Positions 29,673 to 40,640 of a stretch of DNA of 64,000 nucleotides are shown here, piece after piece. The position numbers and the translations under genes are program-made. The notes beneath the pieces are model-generated. The model worked only from the letters and a program-made list of their open reading frames with translations. It did not search any database and was not told the DNA's origin. Each line of letters starts with the position of its first letter. Position 1 is the stretch's first letter. Origin of the DNA: Kineococcus sp. NBC_00420 (lineage in GTDB: Bacteria > Actinomycetota > Actinomycetes > Actinomycetales > Kineococcaceae); the NCBI RefSeq assembly GCF_036021035.1, contig NZ_CP107930.1, forward strand, positions 3,720,001-3,784,000, written 5' to 3'.

Positions 29673-30794
29673 GTGTCTGAGATCGAGATCGGCCGCGGTA
29701 AGCGGGGGCGTCGCGCCTACAGCTTCGACGACATCGCCGTCGTCCCCAGCCGCCGTACCCGCGACCCCGAAGACGTCTCCACGACGTGGCAGATCGACGC
29801 GTACCACTTCGACATCCCCGTGATGAGCGCGCCGATGGACTCCGTGGCCTCGCCCGCGACGGCCGTCGCCCTCGGCAAGCTCGGGGGCCTCGGCGTCCTC
29901 GACCTCGAGGGCCTCTGGACCCGCTACGAGGACCCGGAACCGCTGCTCGCCGAGATCGCCGCCCTCGACCCCGCCGTCGCGACCCCGCGCATGCAGGAGA
30001 TCTACGCGGAACCGGTGAAGCCGGAACTCATCACCAGCCGGCTCGCCGAGGTCCGCGCCTCCGGGGTCACCGTCGCCGGTGCGCTCTCCCCGCAGCGGAC
30101 GCAGGAGTTCTGGAAGGTCGTCGTCGACGCCGGGGTCGACCTCTTCGTCATCCGCGGCACGACGGTCTCGGCCGAGCACGTCTCGGGCAGCAGCGAACCG
30201 CTGAACCTCAAGCGCTTCATCTACGAGCTCGACGTCCCCGTCGTCGTCGGCGGCGCCGCCGGGTACACCGCGGCGCTGCACCTCATGCGCACCGGTGCGG
30301 CCGGGGTCCTCGTCGGCTTCGGTGGGGGAGCGGCCCACACCACGCGCAAGGCGCTGGGCATCCACGCGCCGATGGCCTCGGCCGTCGCCGACGTCGCCGC
30401 CGCCCGCCGCGACTACATGGACGAGTCCGGTGGCCGCTACGTCCACGTCATCGCCGACGGCGGCGTCGGGACCTCCGGCGACATCGTCAAGGCCATCGCC
30501 TGCGGTGCGGACGCCGTCATGCTCGGCGCGTCGCTGGCCCGGGCCACCGAGGCTCCCGGCCGCGGCTGGCACTGGGGCCCCGAGGCCCACCACGCGGTGC
30601 TGCCCCGCGGTGAGCGCGTCCACGTCGGCACCTCCGCGCCCCTGGCCGAGATCCTCAACGGCCCGGGTCGCGTCGCCGACGGCACGACGAACCTCATGGG
30701 TGCGCTGCGCCGCTCGATGGCCACGACCGGGTACTCCGACCTCAAGGAGTTCCAGCGCATCGAGGTCGTCGTCTCGCCCTACCAGCCTGCCTGA
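29673..30794 (+). CDS. guaB3: GuaB3-family IMP dehydrogenase-related protein
   Basis: A 373-residue TIM-barrel protein of the IMPDH/GMP reductase family without CBS domains. The loop that carries the catalytic cysteine in IMPDH is GGGAAHTTR here (about residues 218-226), so Cys is replaced by His. The nucleotide-binding ADGGVGTSGDI and the SAPMDSVAS motif remain. It is therefore unlikely to be an ordinary IMPDH. The tandem guaB-guaB3 order is conserved in actinobacteria. Its reaction is not settled from sequence. Confidence 0.9.
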   Translation: MSEIEIGRGKRGRRAYSFDDIAVVPSRRTRDPEDVSTTWQIDAYHFDIPVMSAPMDSVASPATAVALGKLGGLGVLDLEGLWTRYEDPEPLLAEIAALDPAVATPRMQEIYAEPVKPELITSRLAEVRASGVTVAGALSPQRTQEFWKVVVDAGVDLFVIRGTTVSAEHVSGSSEPLNLKRFIYELDVPVVVGGAAGYTAALHLMRTGAAGVLVGFGGGAAHTTRKALGIHAPMASAVADVAAARRDYMDESGGRYVHVIADGGVGTSGDIVKAIACGADAVMLGASLARATEAPGRGWHWGPEAHHAVLPRGERVHVGTSAPLAEILNGPGRVADGTTNLMGALRRSMATTGYSDLKEFQRIEVVVSPYQPA

Positions 30795-30823
30795 ACCGAC
30801 CTCCTGACCGAACGGAACCCACT

Positions 30824-31783
30824 GTGCCGCAGCAGGACACCGCCCCCTGGACGCCCGACGCCATCGGCCGGCAGGAGGGGCGGACGGTCCTGGTCACCGG
30901 CGCGAACAGCGGGCTCGGTCTGCAGGTCGCGACGGAGTTCGCCCGCCGAGGCGCCGACGTCCTGCTGGCGTGCCGCAACGCCGAACGCGGTCGGGCGGCG
31001 CTCGCGCAGCTGACCGCCGAGGTCCGCGACTCCGGCGTGGAGCCGACCGTCGAGGTCATCCCGCTCGACGTCGCCGACCTCGCCAGCGTCCGCCGGGCCG
31101 CCAGCGACGTCCTGCACCGCCGATCCAGCATCGACGTCCTGGTCAACAACGCCGGGGTCATGGCGCCGCCGTTCGGGCGGACGGTGGACGGTTTCGAGAC
31201 CCAGGTGGGCACGAACCACCTGGGGCACTTCGCCTTCACCGGCCTGCTGCTGCCCGCGCTGCTCGCGGGCGGCGGGGCCCGGGTCGTCTCCGTCGCGAGC
31301 GTCGCGCACAAGTTCGGCCGGCTGAACCGGAAGAACTTCCAGAGCGAACGCAGCTACCAGAAGTGGTTCGCCTACGGGCAGTCCAAGCTCTCGAACCTGC
31401 TGTTCGGGTTCGAGCTGCAGCGCCGGGCGCTCGCCGTCGACGCCGGCATCGTCTCGGTGGCCGCGCACCCGGGGTTGTCCGACACCAGCCTGTGGAAGAA
31501 CACCCCGCTGGGCGGCAACCGGTTCGGCGAGGCGCTGGGCTCGGTCTTCGGCCGGGCGATCGGGCAGCCGCCGGCGCAGGGGGCGTGGCCGTTGCTGCGC
31601 GCCGCGACCGACCCCGACGTCCTCGGCGGCGAGTACTTCGGCCCGGACGGGCGCAACGAGTGGCGCGGTTTCCCCGTGCTGGTGGCGGCGAGCGCCGCGG
31701 CCTACGACACCGCGGACGCCGCCTGGTTGTGGGCCCGGTCGGTGGAGTGGACCGGCGTCGACTACGCCGAGCTCACCGCCTGA
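30824..31783 (+). CDS. short-chain dehydrogenase/reductase
   Basis: NAD(P)-dependent oxidoreductase, 319 residues, close in layout to protochlorophyllide reductase/retinol dehydrogenase-like SDRs. Cofactor motif TGANSGLG (about 26-33), NNAGVMAPP (about 109-117), catalytic serine in SVASVAHKFG and YGQSK (Tyr and Lys of the active site, about 184-188). The substrate is unknown. It starts 29 bases after guaB3 with only a weak GGAA site. Confidence 0.88.
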   Translation: MPQQDTAPWTPDAIGRQEGRTVLVTGANSGLGLQVATEFARRGADVLLACRNAERGRAALAQLTAEVRDSGVEPTVEVIPLDVADLASVRRAASDVLHRRSSIDVLVNNAGVMAPPFGRTVDGFETQVGTNHLGHFAFTGLLLPALLAGGGARVVSVASVAHKFGRLNRKNFQSERSYQKWFAYGQSKLSNLLFGFELQRRALAVDAGIVSVAAHPGLSDTSLWKNTPLGGNRFGEALGSVFGRAIGQPPAQGAWPLLRAATDPDVLGGEYFGPDGRNEWRGFPVLVAASAAAYDTADAAWLWARSVEWTGVDYAELTA

Positions 31784-31802
31784 CGCGACCTCCCACTTCT
31801 CC

Positions 31803-31863
31803 GCGGAAACAACACTTCCCGCCCTCGAATGCGCTCTGAGAGGGCGGAAAGTGTTGTTTCCGC
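31803..31863. terminator. bidirectional terminator
   Basis: A 24-bp stem (31803-31826 with 31840-31863) with one mismatch, between the convergent dehydrogenase and MFS genes. Its arms include unusually AT-rich AAACAACACTT. Confidence 0.85.
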
Positions 31864-31866
31864 CGG

Positions 31867-33054
31867 TCAGCGGCGGGTCGGGGCGAGCGGGGCCAGCACG
31901 AGCAGCAGCACGGCGGCCGCGGCGACGACGGTGAACCCCCACGCGGGGCCGAACCCCTCGGCGAGCGCGCCGCCCAGCGCTGCGCCGGTGGCGATGCCGA
32001 GCACCACCCCGGAACTGAGCAGGGCCATGAGGAACGCCCCGCGTTCGGCGTCGACGAGCGTGGCGGCGATGGTGTTGACCGTGACCAGCGTCGGCCCGAC
32101 GAAGACGCCCATCACGAGGACGGCGAGGGACAGCGCGCCGAGCGAGTCCGCGGCCAGGGCCATGAGGCCCGCCCCGAGCAGCAGTCCTGCCCCACAGACG
32201 GCCCAGCGTGCGCGCAGGCCGAAGGTCCTGGGCAGCAGGACGAGGCAGACCGTCGTCGCCGTCGACCCGATCGCGGAGAGGGCGTAGACCAGCGAGCCGG
32301 TCGAGGGGGAGCCGACCGCCTCCGCGGCGGCCGTGACCCCGGTCTGGGTCGCGCCGAAGACGGCGCCCATCGCGAGCATCGCGAGCACCGGGACGAGCAC
32401 GACGCCGGGGACCCGCGCGGGTCGGGGACGTCCTGCGCGGCGCACGGGGGCGGTGATCCGGTGGCTGCGGTGGCAGGCGAAGGCCGACACGAAGACGGCG
32501 CTCAGCCCGGCGGTGGCGAGCAGGGCGGCCGTCGGGCTGATCAGCACCCCGATGATCCCGACGAGGGCCGGACCGAGGATGAACGCCGCCTCGTCGACGG
32601 TGCCCTCGAAGGCGAACGCGGTGGAGCGCTCGTCGCCGTCGGCCGTCATCCGCAGCCAGCGGGCGCGGGAGAAACCGCTGACGGAGGGCAGGGTGAGACC
32701 GACGCCGGCCGCGGCCAGGGGCGTCCAGGGGCCGCCGGAGGCCAGGGCGGCGAACAGGCCGCCGAGCGCGAGGAGGTGCAGGGCGACGACGCTCAGCAAC
32801 ACGGCCCGCTGCCCGCGCCGGTCGGCGAGCGCGCCGACGACGGGCACGCCGAGGGCTTCACCGAGGGCGGAGCAGGCGCTGGCGATGCCGCCGACGGCGA
32901 CGGAGCCGCTGGTGGAGGTGACCAGCGCGAGGATCGCGAGGGGGGCCATCGCGACGGGGAGTCGTCCGAGGGCGGTGGTGGCCAGGTAGGTGCGACCGGC
33001 GATCTCGGGCAGTCGCGAGTAGCGCGAGCGCAGGGAGACGGGTGGGCTCGTCAC
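31867..33054 (-). CDS. MFS transporter, drug-efflux type
   Basis: A 395-residue membrane protein with about 12 helices. ALADRRGQRAVLL (loop 2-3) is the classic MFS motif A and the N-terminal half ends in FEGTVDEAAFILGPALVG, usual for actinobacterial efflux proteins. No regulator is adjacent. GTG 33054 has GGAG about 10 bases upstream. It reads in the same direction as the ABC exporter genes, with a 89-base gap. Confidence 0.87.
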   Translation of the reverse strand: MTSPPVSLRSRYSRLPEIAGRTYLATTALGRLPVAMAPLAILALVTSTSGSVAVGGIASACSALGEALGVPVVGALADRRGQRAVLLSVVALHLLALGGLFAALASGGPWTPLAAAGVGLTLPSVSGFSRARWLRMTADGDERSTAFAFEGTVDEAAFILGPALVGIIGVLISPTAALLATAGLSAVFVSAFACHRSHRITAPVRRAGRPRPARVPGVVLVPVLAMLAMGAVFGATQTGVTAAAEAVGSPSTGSLVYALSAIGSTATTVCLVLLPRTFGLRARWAVCGAGLLLGAGLMALAADSLGALSLAVLVMGVFVGPTLVTVNTIAATLVDAERGAFLMALLSSGVVLGIATGAALGGALAEGFGPAWGFTVVAAAAVLLLVLAPLAPTRR

Positions 33055-33143
33055 AGGGCAGGCTCCAGTGGTGCGGGTGCGCCTCCCCACCTCTGACGCA
33101 CCGGAGCCCTGAGAGTGAACGTCCCGATCGTAACGCGGCGGGG

Positions 33144-34928
33144 TCAGGCCTCGCCGTGCCAGGAACGCCACAGGTCGGCGTAGGGACCGCCGGCGTCGAC
33201 CAGTTCGTGGTGGGTGCCGAGCTCGGTGATCCGGCCGCCCTCGACCACCGCGATCCGGTCGGCGTCGTGGGCGGTGTGCAGGCGGTGGGCGATGGCGACG
33301 GTCGTCCGGCCCTCGAGCACCGCGGCGAGGGAGCGCTCGAGGTGGCGGGCGGCGTTGGGGTCGAGCAACGACGTCGCCTCGTCGAGGACGAGGGTGTGCG
33401 GGTCGGCCAGCACCAACCGGGCGAGGGCGACCTGCTGGGCCTGCGCGGCCGACAACGTGAGGCCGTTCTCGCCGACGGGGGTGTCGAGCCCCTCGGGCAG
33501 GGCCTCGACCCAGCCGAGGGCGTCGACCGCCGCGAGCGCCTCGCGGACGACGGCGTCGGAGGACCCCGGGGCGGCGAGGGCGGTGTTGTCGCGCAGGGTC
33601 GCGGCGAACACGTGCCGTTCCTGGGTGACCAGGGCGATCCGCGAGCGCAGTTCGTCCAGCGGCAAGCCGGTGACCTCCGCGCCGCCGACCTGCACCGAAC
33701 CGTGGGTGGGCGGGTTGATCCCGGCCAGCAGGCGGCCCAGCGTGGACTTCCCGGCGCCGGTGGGCCCGACGATGGCGAGCCGTTCGCCCGGTTCCAGCGC
33801 CAGCGAGACTCCGTGCAGCACAGGGCGTCCGGGGCTGTACTCGAACCCGACCGCGTCCGCGGCGATCTCGTCGTGGACGGGGCGGTCGGAGCTCTCGACC
33901 CGGTCGGCGTCGACGGCGCTGAGCCCGACGACCCGGGCGAAGGAGGCCTGCCCGACCTGCAGCTCGTCCCACCAGGCCAGCAGTTCGTTGACGGGGCCGA
34001 CGAGCTGGCGCAGGTAGAGCACGACGGTGGTGACCTGACCGACGCTCTGCAGGTCGTGCCGGACGAGGAAGCCGCCCCAGAGCAGCGCGACGACGACGGG
34101 CAGCAGGTAGGACATCTCGATGCTCGGGAACCACACGGTGCGCAGCGACAGGGTGTAGCGCTCGCGCCGCACGGTGGCGCCGATGACGTCGTCGACGAGG
34201 TGCACGCGGTGGTCGGCGAGGTTCAGCGCCTCGACGGTGCGGACGTTCTCGACGTTCTCGCCGAGCGTGGTGGAGATCCGGCCCCACTCGGCCCGTTCGG
34301 CGGCGTAGCCCTGCGGGGCGCGCTTGAGGTACCAGCGGGTGGCGAACCACAACCCGGGGATGCCGGCGACGATCGCCAGGGCCACCAGCGGTCCGGAGAA
34401 CACGGCGGCGATCACGGTGAGCACCGACGTCACCGACGCGACGAGGATCGCCGGGGCGCCGTAGCGGACGGTGTAGCTCAACGCGTCGACGTCGTTGGTG
34501 GTGCGCGACACCAGGTCCCCGGTGCCGGCCTGTTCCACCACGGACAGCGGCAGCGCCGTGGCGCGGGTCAGGAACTCCTCGCGCAGCTGCGCGAAGACCC
34601 CTTCGGCCAGGACGAGCGAGCGCTTCCGGGCCAGCCGCGCGAGCACGGCCTGCACGACGACGGCACCCACGAGGACCGCCACGGCGGTGTCGATCGTGGA
34701 GGTGACGTCGGCCAGCGGCGTCCGCGCGCCCAGGGCGGTGACGACGTCGTCGACGAGGCGGCCCAGCAGGAACGGCCCGGCCAGGCCGGCCAGCGCGGCG
34801 AGGGCGTGCAGGCCGAGCATCCGCAGGCCCGGCCCGCGGTGCTGGGTCATCAGGCGCTTCACGTCGCGCAGCACCTGCGCGCGATCGGCGACGGGCAGCG
34901 TCGTCGGCTCGGTGGTCGGTTCGCTCAT
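33144..34928 (-). CDS. ABC exporter subunit with intact Walker motifs but degenerate signature
   Basis: A 594-residue half-transporter: six transmembrane helices (about 35-330) then an ATPase domain. Walker A GPTGAGKST (388-396), Q436, Walker B LVLDE (D516, E517) and switch H548 are all intact. The signature is LSAAQ (492-496) instead of LSGGQ. Its partner gene upstream has the opposite pattern, so together they can form one working ATP site. The ATG overlaps the partner's stop (ATGA). Substrate unknown; the fold fits peptide, lipid or drug export. Confidence 0.92.
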   Translation of the reverse strand: MSEPTTEPTTLPVADRAQVLRDVKRLMTQHRGPGLRMLGLHALAALAGLAGPFLLGRLVDDVVTALGARTPLADVTSTIDTAVAVLVGAVVVQAVLARLARKRSLVLAEGVFAQLREEFLTRATALPLSVVEQAGTGDLVSRTTNDVDALSYTVRYGAPAILVASVTSVLTVIAAVFSGPLVALAIVAGIPGLWFATRWYLKRAPQGYAAERAEWGRISTTLGENVENVRTVEALNLADHRVHLVDDVIGATVRRERYTLSLRTVWFPSIEMSYLLPVVVALLWGGFLVRHDLQSVGQVTTVVLYLRQLVGPVNELLAWWDELQVGQASFARVVGLSAVDADRVESSDRPVHDEIAADAVGFEYSPGRPVLHGVSLALEPGERLAIVGPTGAGKSTLGRLLAGINPPTHGSVQVGGAEVTGLPLDELRSRIALVTQERHVFAATLRDNTALAAPGSSDAVVREALAAVDALGWVEALPEGLDTPVGENGLTLSAAQAQQVALARLVLADPHTLVLDEATSLLDPNAARHLERSLAAVLEGRTTVAIAHRLHTAHDADRIAVVEGGRITELGTHHELVDAGGPYADLWRSWHGEA

Positions 34929-36706
34929 GCCATTCCCTCCACGTCGGACGTCGCGCCCCGCGGCACGGGGACACCCGCGTCGCGGGTGACGAAACGCCGG
35001 TACCGGGCGTCGCGGTCGAGCAGTTCGGCGTGCGTCCCGCGGGCGACGACGTGGCCGTCGCGCACCCAGCAGACGCTGTCGACCTGCGGCAGGACGAGCG
35101 GGCTGGCCGTCGCGACGACGGTCGTCCGTCCGGCGCGGGCGGTGCGCAACCGGCCGGCGATCCGGGCCTCGGTGTGCGCGTCGACGGCACTGGTGGGTTC
35201 CACCAGGACCAGGGCCTCCGGTTCGCGCAGCAGCACCCGGGCCAGGGCGAGGCGCTGGCGCTGTCCCCCGGACAGCGAGCGGCCGCGTTCGGTGACGGTT
35301 CCGGCGAGGCCGCCGTCGACGAGGTCGAGGATCTCGACGGCGTCGGCGATCCGCAGGGCGTCGAGCACCTCGGTGTCGGCGTGGACGTCCTCGGGGTCGA
35401 CCTGCTCGCGGATCGTCCCGCTGAAGAGCTGCGCGTCGTCCTCGGCCAGCAGCACGCGCCGGCGGACGTCGGTGACGGGCATGTCGAGCAGGGCCGTCCC
35501 GCCGAAGGTGGCACGGGTGTCGTCGTCGAAGCGGGTGAGGCGGCGGGCCAGGACCGCGGCGTCCTCCGGCGGGTCGCAGACGACGGCGGTGAGGTGACCG
35601 GCGTCGGCGACGACCCCGGACTCGGGATCGGCGAGGTCCCCGCCGGGGCTGACGGCGTGCCCGGTGTCGTGCACCGCGGGCGGGACCTCGAGCAGCGTGA
35701 TGAGGCGCCGGGCCGCGACGAGCGCGCGAGCGTACTTGTCCGCGGCCTCCACCAGCATCCGCAGCGGTGAGGTGAGGAACGCGGCGTAGCCGTAGAGGGC
35801 GACGAGGTCCCCGGGGGTGATCTCGCCCCGGACGGTGGCCCGCGCCCCGGCCCACACGAGCGCGGCGACGAGGAGGCCGGGCACGAGGATCTGCAGCGCC
35901 TCCAGCGCCGACTCCCAGGTCGCGACGCGCACGCCCGCCGCGCGGACCTGCTGGCTCTTGGCCCGGTAGCGGCCGAGGAAGACCTCCTCGCCACCGATCC
36001 CGCGCAGGATCCGCAGACCCCGCACGGTGTCGGTGCCGATCGACGTCAGTTCACCGGACAGCTTGCGGTGCAGTCGTTGCCGGTCCTGCAGCGGCCGCAG
36101 GAGGAGGAGCAGGAACGCCATGATGACGGGCACCCCGACGAGGACGACGAGGCCGAGGGGCACCGAGGTGCGCAGCACCAGGACGGCGACGACGGCGACG
36201 GCCGCGAGCGAGGCGACGGCGCGCTGGGTGACGTCGAAGGCGTCGGCGAGGCGGGGCCCGTCGGAGGCGATGGAGGCGAGCACCTCGCCCTGGGGGAGCT
36301 TCTCCGTGACGGCCGTCCCCGCGTGCGCGGTGTGCCGCCCGACCTGCTGCAGCGTGCGGAAGCAGGCGGTCAGCCAGTTCGTCACGCCGTAGCGGTGGCG
36401 CACGATCGCGGCCGTCGCGGTGACGACGGCGAGGCCCAGGACGACCAGCGCCCACCGGGTGAGCGCGGTGGGGTCACCGGCGACCACGCCCTCGTCGATC
36501 GCCTTGCCGATGGCGGCGGGGAGGACGGCCTGGGAGAGGAGCCACACGGTCCCGACGCCCGAGCCGATCACCATCGGAGCCCACTGCAGCGCCGCGGTGT
36601 GCAGCAGGAAGCGCAGGGGGGAGGTGACGTCGGGGGTTCCGGGATCGCTCAGCGGGAGGGAGCGCACGAGCAACGACGGTAATCGCATTCCCGCACCCGT
36701 GCCCAC
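34925..36706 (-). CDS. ABC exporter subunit with degenerate ATPase but intact LSGGQ
   Basis: A 593-residue half-transporter with six helices (about 38-330). The ATPase domain keeps LSGGQ (478-482) and the catalytic-type E503. The Walker A segment reads [12 protein letters not shown] (375-386), with no lysine; the Walker B aspartate is V502; the Q-loop position is E422; the switch histidine is lost (TASPL). It cannot bind ATP normally by itself and must pair with the next gene. GTG 36706 or ATG 36688 could be the start; neither has a good ribosome-binding site. It is divergent from guaA. Confidence 0.9.
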   Translation of the reverse strand: MGTGAGMRLPSLLVRSLPLSDPGTPDVTSPLRFLLHTAALQWAPMVIGSGVGTVWLLSQAVLPAAIGKAIDEGVVAGDPTALTRWALVVLGLAVVTATAAIVRHRYGVTNWLTACFRTLQQVGRHTAHAGTAVTEKLPQGEVLASIASDGPRLADAFDVTQRAVASLAAVAVVAVLVLRTSVPLGLVVLVGVPVIMAFLLLLLRPLQDRQRLHRKLSGELTSIGTDTVRGLRILRGIGGEEVFLGRYRAKSQQVRAAGVRVATWESALEALQILVPGLLVAALVWAGARATVRGEITPGDLVALYGYAAFLTSPLRMLVEAADKYARALVAARRLITLLEVPPAVHDTGHAVSPGGDLADPESGVVADAGHLTAVVCDPPEDAAVLARRLTRFDDDTRATFGGTALLDMPVTDVRRRVLLAEDDAQLFSGTIREQVDPEDVHADTEVLDALRIADAVEILDLVDGGLAGTVTERGRSLSGGQRQRLALARVLLREPEALVLVEPTSAVDAHTEARIAGRLRTARAGRTTVVATASPLVLPQVDSVCWVRDGHVVARGTHAELLDRDARYRRFVTRDAGVPVPRGATSDVEGMA

Positions 36707-36759
36707 ACGTTAAACCGGCGTCCACGATCGCGGGGGAGGAGCGGGGTCCCGCACGCGGC

Positions 36760-36765
36760 TACCCT
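36760..36765 (+). promoter_or_regulatory. guaA -10 element (TACCCT)
   Basis: TACCCT, 6 bases, GTG 36772. Leaderless arrangement; the divergent ABC operon starts 54-72 bases away on the other strand. Confidence 0.55.
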
Positions 36766-36771
36766 TGGGTC

Positions 36772-38414
<1,643 letters not shown>

Positions 38415-38437
38415 CTCCTGCGGTCCCGGACGTGAGG

Positions 38438-38467
38438 AGGGGCTGACCCCGGGAGGAGTCAGCCCCT
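38438..38467 (+). terminator. terminator after guaA
   Basis: A 10-bp stem (38438-38447 with 38458-38467) between guaA and the convergent csbD-like gene. Confidence 0.75.
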
Positions 38468-38481
38468 GCCGTTCTCGAACG

Positions 38482-38658
38482 TCACTTCTCGTCGAGGGCG
38501 TCCTTGGTCTTCTCGACGTTCTGACGCGCAGCGCCCATCCCCTGGTCCTTGTGGCCCTGCGCCGTCAGCTCCGCGTCGTCGGTCTTCTTCCCGACGGCTT
38601 CCTCGGCCTTGCCGACGGTCTGCTGCACGACGTTCTTGGCCTTGTCCGCGATGGACAT
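38482..38658 (-). CDS. CsbD-family small stress protein
   Basis: A 58-residue hydrophilic protein starting MSIADKAKNVVQQTVGKAEE and ending KTKDALDEK. The Lys/Glu/Gln/Ala-rich helical pattern and GKAEEAVGK repeat are typical of CsbD-like proteins, which are induced in general stress in several bacteria; the molecular role is unknown. The ATG follows AAGGAG by 6 bases, one of the better ribosome-binding sites here, suggesting strong expression. Confidence 0.85.
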   Translation of the reverse strand: MSIADKAKNVVQQTVGKAEEAVGKKTDDAELTAQGHKDQGMGAARQNVEKTKDALDEK

Positions 38659-38754
38659 GTCCGCTCCTTCTCCACGATGGTCACCGGTGGTCCCGGTACC
38701 CCGAACGGTAGGAAGCCCGGCGCCTTCCTGCCCGTTGAAACCGTCAGCCGGCCG

Positions 38755-39549
38755 TCACGGGGTCAGGAACCCGGCGATCGCAGCGGCGAACCGGGGGTCG
38801 GTGAGGGCTGCGCCGTGGTCACCCCGGACCAGCTGGAGCCGGGCTCCCGGGACGGCGGCGACGAGGACCTCCGGGCGCTGCGCGAGGGGGTCGGCGTCGC
38901 CGGCCACCACGAGCGTGGGCGCGGTGATCCGGTCCAGCGCGAGGGGGGAGGCGTGCACGGCGTCGGCCTGGGCGGCCAGGGCCGGCAGGTCGTTGCCGGT
39001 CTGCTCGGCGAACTCGCGGAACCCCCGGACCATCGGGTCGGTGATCGTGGCGGGGTCGGGTGAGCGCAGCGCCTCGGCGAGGCGGGCGGAGGAGAGGGCG
39101 CGGGTGTCCACGCCGCCCACCTCGACGATCCCGGCGCCGACGCCGCCCACGGCGAGGCGGTGGACGCGGTCCGGGTGGGTCGAGGCCACCAGCAGCGAGA
39201 CGACCGACCCCATCGAGTACCCGACCAGGTCGACCTGCGCCAGGTCCAGGGCGTCGAGGACGTCGATCACGTCGGCGGCCATCCGGGCCTCGCCGTAGCG
39301 TGCCGCGTCGTGGGGCTTGTCCGACGCCCCGTGACCGCGGGCGTCCACCGCGACGACCCGGCGCCCGGTGGCGAGCAGGGCGTCCAGGACCCCGGAGCGC
39401 GGCCACTCCACGGACGTGCTGGAACTGAAGCCGTGGTGCAGCAGGACCGGGTGGGCCTGCGCCCCGGCGCCGGAACCGTCCCAGCCGTGGACGGCGAGCG
39501 TGAGCCCGTCGCCGGTGGTGATCCGCCGGGTGTGCCCGGTCGGGGCCAC
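38755..39549 (-). CDS. alpha/beta hydrolase downstream of padC
   Basis: A 264-residue serine hydrolase. HHGFSSST forms the oxyanion region, GYSMGS (about residue 118) the nucleophile elbow, VVAGDADPLA the acid and RGDHGAALT the histidine. It begins one base after the padC stop, so it is in the same operon. An esterase freeing hydroxycinnamic acids would fit the context, but this is inference; generic hydrolases look alike at this level. Confidence 0.87.
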   Translation of the reverse strand: MAPTGHTRRITTGDGLTLAVHGWDGSGAGAQAHPVLLHHGFSSSTSVEWPRSGVLDALLATGRRVVAVDARGHGASDKPHDAARYGEARMAADVIDVLDALDLAQVDLVGYSMGSVVSLLVASTHPDRVHRLAVGGVGAGIVEVGGVDTRALSSARLAEALRSPDPATITDPMVRGFREFAEQTGNDLPALAAQADAVHASPLALDRITAPTLVVAGDADPLAQRPEVLVAAVPGARLQLVRGDHGAALTDPRFAAAIAGFLTP

Positions 39550-39550
39550 C

Positions 39551-40090
39551 TCAGTTCTCCTGCGCGGTGAAGTCGGCGGGCAGGTCGCCGGGGGCGACGG
39601 AGACGACGGTGTCGTCGTCGGTGCCGACGTGCTCGAAGAACGTGATCCGGGCGAACTCGGGGACGACGAGGATCGGGTAGGTGGGCCCGGCGTCGCGGTA
39701 GCGCCGCATCAGGGGCAGGTGGTCGTTCTGGAACAGCACGGTCCTGGACCCGTCCTCCTCCACCCAGCGGGGGAAGAAGATGGTGCCGTGCAGGCGGCGC
39801 CGTCCCGGCATGACGTTGACCACGACCGACGTCCCGGTCGGTTCGTTCCAGGAGAGCTTGAAGCTGTCCTCGTCGAGCTGGACGAGGTCGACCTCCTGGT
39901 CCTTGACCCACCGCCCGCCGACCATCCCGGAGTGGATGCGGTAGTCGATGGTGCGTTCGTTCTTGACGTACATCTCGTACTGCCAGCCGTTGGCGTAGGT
40001 GTAGACGAACCGGTGCCCGACCAGTCCGTCGAGGTCCTGCGGGGGTGTGGGGTCGCTGGGCGTGGGCGTCGGCGCGCGGTGAGTCGTCAC
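39551..40090 (-). CDS. padC: phenolic acid decarboxylase
   Basis: Cofactor-free, non-oxidative decarboxylation of p-coumaric, ferulic and caffeic acids to 4-vinylphenols, a detoxification step. The 179-residue product matches the PadC lipocalin-like core: [46 protein letters not shown] and [10 protein letters not shown]. The N-terminus has an extra 20 Pro/Thr-rich residues. GTG 40090 is used. A divergent MarR regulator and a 14-bp palindrome 7 bases upstream suggest induction by phenolic acids. Confidence 0.93.
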   Translation of the reverse strand: MTTHRAPTPTPSDPTPPQDLDGLVGHRFVYTYANGWQYEMYVKNERTIDYRIHSGMVGGRWVKDQEVDLVQLDEDSFKLSWNEPTGTSVVVNVMPGRRRLHGTIFFPRWVEEDGSRTVLFQNDHLPLMRRYRDAGPTYPILVVPEFARITFFEHVGTDDDTVVSVAPGDLPADFTAQEN

Positions 40091-40097
40091 GCGATGA

Positions 40098-40111
40098 TTT
40101 TGCGTGCAAAA
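40098..40111. promoter_or_regulatory. 14-bp palindrome in padC/marR intergenic region
   Basis: TTTTGC-GT-GCAAAA, a palindrome with perfect 6-bp arms and strikingly AT-rich. It lies 7 bases upstream of the padC start and 40 bases upstream of the divergent regulator. Size and position fit a MarR-dimer operator that represses padC. Confidence 0.72.
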
Positions 40112-40151
40112 GCAGTTGGGGTCAAGCGGACCGCCGGGGCAGGATGAGGGC

Positions 40152-40640
40152 GTGCGCGACGACACCTCCACCGCGGCCGGTCTCTCGGTCCTGCTGGGAC
40201 CGTTGCGCCGCAGGGTGTTGCGGCGCAGCCGCGAGCTGGCCGACCTGCCGGACCTCCCCGAGGCCCAGGTCGAGCTGCTGCGCGTCCTGACCGACCGTGG
40301 CCCGCTGACCCCGAGCCAGTTGGCCGAGACCCTGCACCTGGCGCGGTCCACGATCAGCAACCTGCTGCGCGTCACGGGGGTCGCCGGTCTCACCGAGCGG
40401 TCCTCCGCCGGCGGTGACCTGCGGGTGGTCAACGTCAGCGCGACGGGTTCCGCGCGGTCGCTGCTGGCCCGTTACGACCGGGCGAGCGCGACGACCCTGG
40501 CCACTGCGGCGAACCGTCTGAGCCCGCAGGACCAGGCGGCACTGCCCGGGGTCGTCGCCGTGCTGGGACGGCTGCTGGCGGCCCTCCAGGACGAGGACGA
40601 GAGCGACGAGGGAGTGACCTCGCCGCCGGTCGCCGGTTAG
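40152..40640 (+). CDS. MarR-family regulator divergent from padC
   Basis: A 162-residue winged-helix regulator. The DNA-binding part is [24 protein letters not shown] (about 54-77) followed by a wing ([20 protein letters not shown]). Helices at both ends would form the dimer. GTG 40152 follows GGATGAGG; GTG 40104 would start inside the palindrome and is unlikely. MarR proteins often release DNA when phenolic ligands bind, which fits the neighbouring phenolic acid decarboxylase. Its stop overlaps that of the convergent chemotaxis gene by three bases. Confidence 0.85.
   Translation: MRDDTSTAAGLSVLLGPLRRRVLRRSRELADLPDLPEAQVELLRVLTDRGPLTPSQLAETLHLARSTISNLLRVTGVAGLTERSSAGGDLRVVNVSATGSARSLLARYDRASATTLATAANRLSPQDQAALPGVVAVLGRLLAALQDEDESDEGVTSPPVAG

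Noticed and set aside
40104-40151. GTG 40104 as the start of the MarR gene
   Set aside because: It falls within the palindromic operator and lacks a ribosome-binding site; GTG 40152 has GGATGAGG upstream.
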